From Saccharopolyspora kobensis (GTDB taxonomy: Bacteria > Actinomycetota > Actinomycetes > Mycobacteriales > Pseudonocardiaceae): a stretch of DNA of 64,000 nucleotides. The stretch is from contig NZ_FNVB01000004.1 of assembly GCF_900108315.1 (NCBI RefSeq), positions 620,001-684,000 on the forward strand, read 5' to 3'. The notes under the pieces were generated by a model. That model was not told the origin of the DNA. It saw only the letters and a list, made by a program, of their open reading frames with translations, and did no database searches. Both the position numbers and the translations under genes were made by a program. This document shows, piece by piece, positions 61,388-64,000 of the stretch; position 1 is the first letter of the stretch, and each line of letters starts with the position of its first letter.

Positions 61388-61780
61388 GTGGCAGTTCTGC
61401 TGCAGCTGCTGATCACCATGGTGGCGGTGTGGATCACCACCGCGCTGCCGGGCATCGACCTGTCCGGGGAGGACACCGCCGCCAAGGTGCTCACCCTGCT
61501 CGCGGTGTCGGTGATCTTCGGCATGATCAACGTGGTGCTCAAGCCCATCGCGAAGACCCTGGGCTGCTTGCTCTACCTGATCACCCTCGGGCTGTTCGGC
61601 CTGGTGGTCAACGCGCTGCTGTTCTGGCTGACCAGCTACCTGGCCGGTCAGCTGGGCCTGCCCTTCCACGTGGACGGCTTCTGGCCAGCGTTCTGGGGCG
61701 CGCTGATCGTCACGGTCGTCAGCAGCGCGCTGGCGGGGATCGTCCGCCGGACCCAGCTCCAGGAGGACTACCGCCGCTGA
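61388..61780 (+). CDS. Phage holin family IV-like membrane protein (DUF4 TM)
   Basis: A 130-aa protein with four predicted membrane spans (LLQLLITMVAVWITTALPGI, VLTLLAVSVIFGMINVVLKP, LYLITLGLFGLVVNALLFWL, FWGALIVTVVSSALAGIV). It matches the mycobacterial 4-TM phage-holin-like family (PF04020 pattern with NVVLKPI). It is chromosomal and not part of a prophage. The start is GTG 61388 after a GGGGGA-type site. Confidence 0.88.
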   Translation: MAVLLQLLITMVAVWITTALPGIDLSGEDTAAKVLTLLAVSVIFGMINVVLKPIAKTLGCLLYLITLGLFGLVVNALLFWLTSYLAGQLGLPFHVDGFWPAFWGALIVTVVSSALAGIVRRTQLQEDYRR

Positions 61781-61879
61781 GCCGCGTGCCGGGCGGAACT
61801 GCCCCGGTCCACTGTGGATCGTGGGGGAGTCGCGGTCGGATCACGGATGACACCGGGTGTCGATCAGGAGGAGAGCGAC

Positions 61880-62599
61880 GTGGAACTGCTGCTGCTGTCC
61901 AGTTCGGTGAAGCACGGCACCGGTTTTCTCGAACACGCCATGCCCGCGGTGACCGAGCTGCTGGCCGGCCGGGACCGGCTGCTGTTCGTGCCGTTCGCCA
62001 AGCGGGACCACGACGGCTACACCGCCACCGTGCAGAACGCGGTCGGGCCGCACGGCATCACCGTCGACGGCATCCACCGGTCGGCCGACCCGGTCGCCGC
62101 GGTCCGGGACGCGCAGGCGGTGTTCATCGGCGGTGGCAACACGTTCCGGCTGCTCGCCGCCCTGCACCGGCTCGGCCTGGTCGCCGCACTGCGCGATGCG
62201 GTGCGCGGCGGCACGCCGTACATGGGGGCCAGCGCGGGCACCAACATGGCCTGCCCGACCCTGCGCACCAGCAACGACATGCCCATCGTGCAGCCGCCGT
62301 CGTTCGAGGCGATCGGGCTGGTGCCGTTCCAGATCAACCCGCACTACGTGGATCCCGACCCGGGCAGCACGCACATGGGCGAGACCCGGGAGCAGCGGAT
62401 CGCGGAGTTCCTGGAGGACAACGACGTGCCGGTGCTGGGCGTCCGCGAGGGTTCCTGGCTGCGCGTGCGCGGCGAGCGCGCCGAGCTCGGCGGCACCACC
62501 GGCGCGCGCTTGTTCAGCCGCGGCGTCGATCCCCGAGACCTCGCACCGGGCGAAGATCTAACGCCGCTGCTGAGCACCGAACCGCATTTCGACTCCTGA
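61880..62599 (+). CDS. pepE: Peptidase E (alpha-aspartyl dipeptidase), S51 family
   Basis: A 239-aa cytosolic dipeptidase cleaving N-terminal Asp peptides. The nucleophile lies in GASAGTNMACPTLRTSNDMP, with GGGNTFRLL earlier and NPHYVDPD later in the catalytic region. GTG 61880 gives the family length and has AGGAGGAG 6-8 bases upstream. Confidence 0.93.
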   Translation: MELLLLSSSVKHGTGFLEHAMPAVTELLAGRDRLLFVPFAKRDHDGYTATVQNAVGPHGITVDGIHRSADPVAAVRDAQAVFIGGGNTFRLLAALHRLGLVAALRDAVRGGTPYMGASAGTNMACPTLRTSNDMPIVQPPSFEAIGLVPFQINPHYVDPDPGSTHMGETREQRIAEFLEDNDVPVLGVREGSWLRVRGERAELGGTTGARLFSRGVDPRDLAPGEDLTPLLSTEPHFDS

Positions 62600-62991
62600 A
62601 AGCCGGTTGGTGGTCGAGTTGCGTGCGTGGTGGCTCGGCGGAATCTGAGCGCTTCCCCGGACTGCGGGTGCCTCTCCTGGTGTATGAACGAAAACCAGGA
62701 AACCGCTCAGAACCCGCGGGTGGTCGGCCTGTGCGAGGGACTGGCGCCGCTCGCACAGGCGCGGACGGCTTCGCCGACAGGTTCTCGGCACCGGATTTCC
62801 TCGTACCGCAGCCGGATTCGCGTAGCCGTTCGATCACCCTGTGCTATGGTGCGGACATCCTGCCGAGGGTTGCATGAGCGGGACGCCGCCGATCGGCGCT
62901 CCGCACTGGGCCAAGTGGTGGAATCCCGCTGAAGGCAGCGCGGGCACCCCTGCGGGAGCACACTGGGTCGGTTCGACGGTTGCGGAGCACT
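62600..62991. other. Region between pepE and the sensor kinase, no gene seen
   Basis: About 390 bp. A 101-codon frame beginning at 62627 has no ribosome site and low-complexity composition, so I do not call it. TATGGT near 62844 could be a -10 for the kinase gene. Confidence 0.45.
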
Positions 62992-64000
62992 GTGGCGCGG
63001 ACGAGCAGTTCCGGGAGCGAGTACAAGACGATCCGGGCCCGCCTGACGCGCGTCGGCTTGGTGCCCAGCGTGATCCTGCTGGTCCTGTGGCTCGGGTTCT
63101 CCTCGTTGACGATCTACGAAGGCTTCTACGCCGTGATGGTCGCCCGCGGGGTCCAGCAGGCCTCGCTCCCGGCGGGCCGGAGCCTGGTCGAGCTGCAGGC
63201 GGAGCGCCGCATGGCGCTGGAGCGCTTCAGCCGCCCGGGCAGCGATCCGGCCGCCATGGCCGCCCAGCGCGCCCGGACCGATGCGGCGCTCGCGGAGACG
63301 CGGCCGAACTTCGACGGGCTGATCGACGATTCGCCGCAGGCGATCGCCGGTCAGGTCCGGACGCTGGACGGGTTGCTGGCCGAACTCCCGGAGCGGCGGG
63401 CCGGGATGGATTCCGGCGCGATCTCGCGCCAGGAGACCTTCGATTACTACAACCGGCTGCTGGACGCCTGGGCCGACCTGTTCGACACCCAGGCGCGGAT
63501 CGTGCCGGACCTGGCCGCCAGCCACGCCGGACTTGCGGGCAGCGAGGTGGTGCGGGCGGCCGATCAGATGTCGCAGGCCGCGTCGCTGGGCAGCGCCGCG
63601 CTGGCCGGTGGCGGGTTCGGCGACATCGATCACGTGGCGTTCGCGCACCTGGTCGGCTCCTACCACGCCAGGCTCGACACGAACCTTCCCGTCATGGAGC
63701 CGAACGGCGCCGCGCTCCTGCGGCAGCTCACCACGAGCGAGGCCTGGCGGAAGCTGGTCTCCTTCGAGAACGAGCTGATCGAACGCCCGCCCCGGCCCGG
63801 CGTGACCCCGGTGGATCCGGTGGAGTGGGGACAGGTCACCGCCGAGGTCTCGGAGAAGCTGATCGAGGTCGCCCAGCAGCAGGCCCGCGAAGGCGTCGAA
63901 CTCGGCTTGGACAACGGCAACAGCCGGCTCCTGGAGGTGCTGGCGATCAGCCTGGTGGGGCTGCTGGTCGTGCTGGTCAGCATCGTGCTCGCGGCCCGCG
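62992..64000 (+). CDS. Sensor protein with nitrate/nitrite-sensing (NIT) domain, 3' truncated
   Basis: The start is GTG 62992 after GGAGC. One N-terminal membrane span (VILLVLWLGFSSLTIYEGFY) is followed by an extracellular NIT-like helical domain of about 250 residues (RRMALERFSRPGSD, ETFDYYNRLLDAWADLFD, VRAADQMSQAASLG, SYHARLDTNLPVMEPNG). A second span (LLEVLAISLVGLLVVLVSIV) begins just before the window ends. The missing 3' part should carry HAMP and histidine kinase modules. In Streptomyces such genes often head a conservon. I cannot verify that here. Confidence 0.8.
   Translation, partial: MARTSSSGSEYKTIRARLTRVGLVPSVILLVLWLGFSSLTIYEGFYAVMVARGVQQASLPAGRSLVELQAERRMALERFSRPGSDPAAMAAQRARTDAALAETRPNFDGLIDDSPQAIAGQVRTLDGLLAELPERRAGMDSGAISRQETFDYYNRLLDAWADLFDTQARIVPDLAASHAGLAGSEVVRAADQMSQAASLGSAALAGGGFGDIDHVAFAHLVGSYHARLDTNLPVMEPNGAALLRQLTTSEAWRKLVSFENELIERPPRPGVTPVDPVEWGQVTAEVSEKLIEVAQQQAREGVELGLDNGNSRLLEVLAISLVGLLVVLVSIVLAAR

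Noticed and set aside
61388..61780. Prophage remnant based on a holin-like gene
   Set aside because: The gene belongs to a common chromosomal 4-TM family. No integrase, capsid or lysis genes are nearby.
62627..62932. 101-codon frame between pepE and the sensor gene
   Set aside because: No ribosome site, no conserved pattern and unusual composition, overlapping likely promoter sequence.

Overview
The window is GC-rich actinomycete chromosome. GTG and TTG starts, strong GGAGG ribosome sites, mycothiol- and F420-type enzymes, DUF397 remnants and an NmtR/CtpJ pair point to the Pseudonocardiaceae. A Saccharopolyspora-like species is my best guess from gene content alone. I see no tRNA, rRNA, CRISPR array, IS element or phage module.

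Layout. 0-2 kb: a PAS-GGDEF-EAL signalling protein whose two catalytic motifs are both degenerate. 2-6.5 kb: an AT-richer accessory patch. It holds a three-gene translationally coupled module (EspC-like protein, WXG-like type VII effector candidate, small immunity candidate), two decayed DUF397 copies, a frameshifted Imm1 immunity gene and several orphan small genes. 6.5-10.3 kb: a secreted LVIVD-repeat protein, a DUF305 lipoprotein, a mycothiol-dependent-type enzyme and a frameshifted dienelactone hydrolase. 10.4-14.3 kb: three tandem paralogous cytochrome P450 genes with a duplicated promoter block. 14.5-16.8 kb: a GntR regulator, an anti-anti-sigma (STAS) protein and a membrane-anchored pentapeptide-repeat protein. 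16.8-21.8 kb: the mutA-mutB-meaB methylmalonyl-CoA mutase operon. 22-30 kb: lipoprotein, M23 peptidase, TetR/serine hydrolase pair with twin operators, DUF3516 helicase and a universal stress protein. 30-33 kb: the divergent nickel/cobalt pair ctpJ/nmtR. 34-49 kb: a one-carbon catabolic island. 49-64 kb: CPA1 antiporter, UBP zinc finger, APC permease, TetR/DUF1348 pair, ABC exporter, a DUF952-DUF985 fusion, housekeeping enzymes and the start of a NIT-domain sensor kinase.

How the one-carbon island works. A leftward operon encodes dimethylglycine oxidase, a small coupled ORF, a DmdA-like GcvT-family demethylase, a MetF-like reductase and formate-THF ligase. A rightward operon encodes the four subunits of heterotetrameric sarcosine oxidase (soxB-D-A-G). 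Together they would oxidise N-methyl groups from glycine-betaine derivatives (dimethylglycine, then sarcosine, then glycine) and pass the carbon through tetrahydrofolate to formate with ATP recovery. A FadR-type regulator sits between the operons beside a perfect 14-bp palindrome. An IclR regulator and a ferredoxin-reductase-type flavoprotein close the island.

Most unusual signals. (1) Paired AT-rich palindromes (ATTTCAATTGAAAT) lie exactly 24 bp apart at three separate intergenic loci, with a fourth single copy nearby. (2) A roughly 42-bp hairpin repeat occurs at three distant intergenic sites. (3) Several short ORFs, too small for routine gene calling, end in 4-bp stop/start overlaps with real genes. 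(4) Six frameshifted or truncated genes cluster in the first 35 kb, which means either accessory-gene decay or sequence error.
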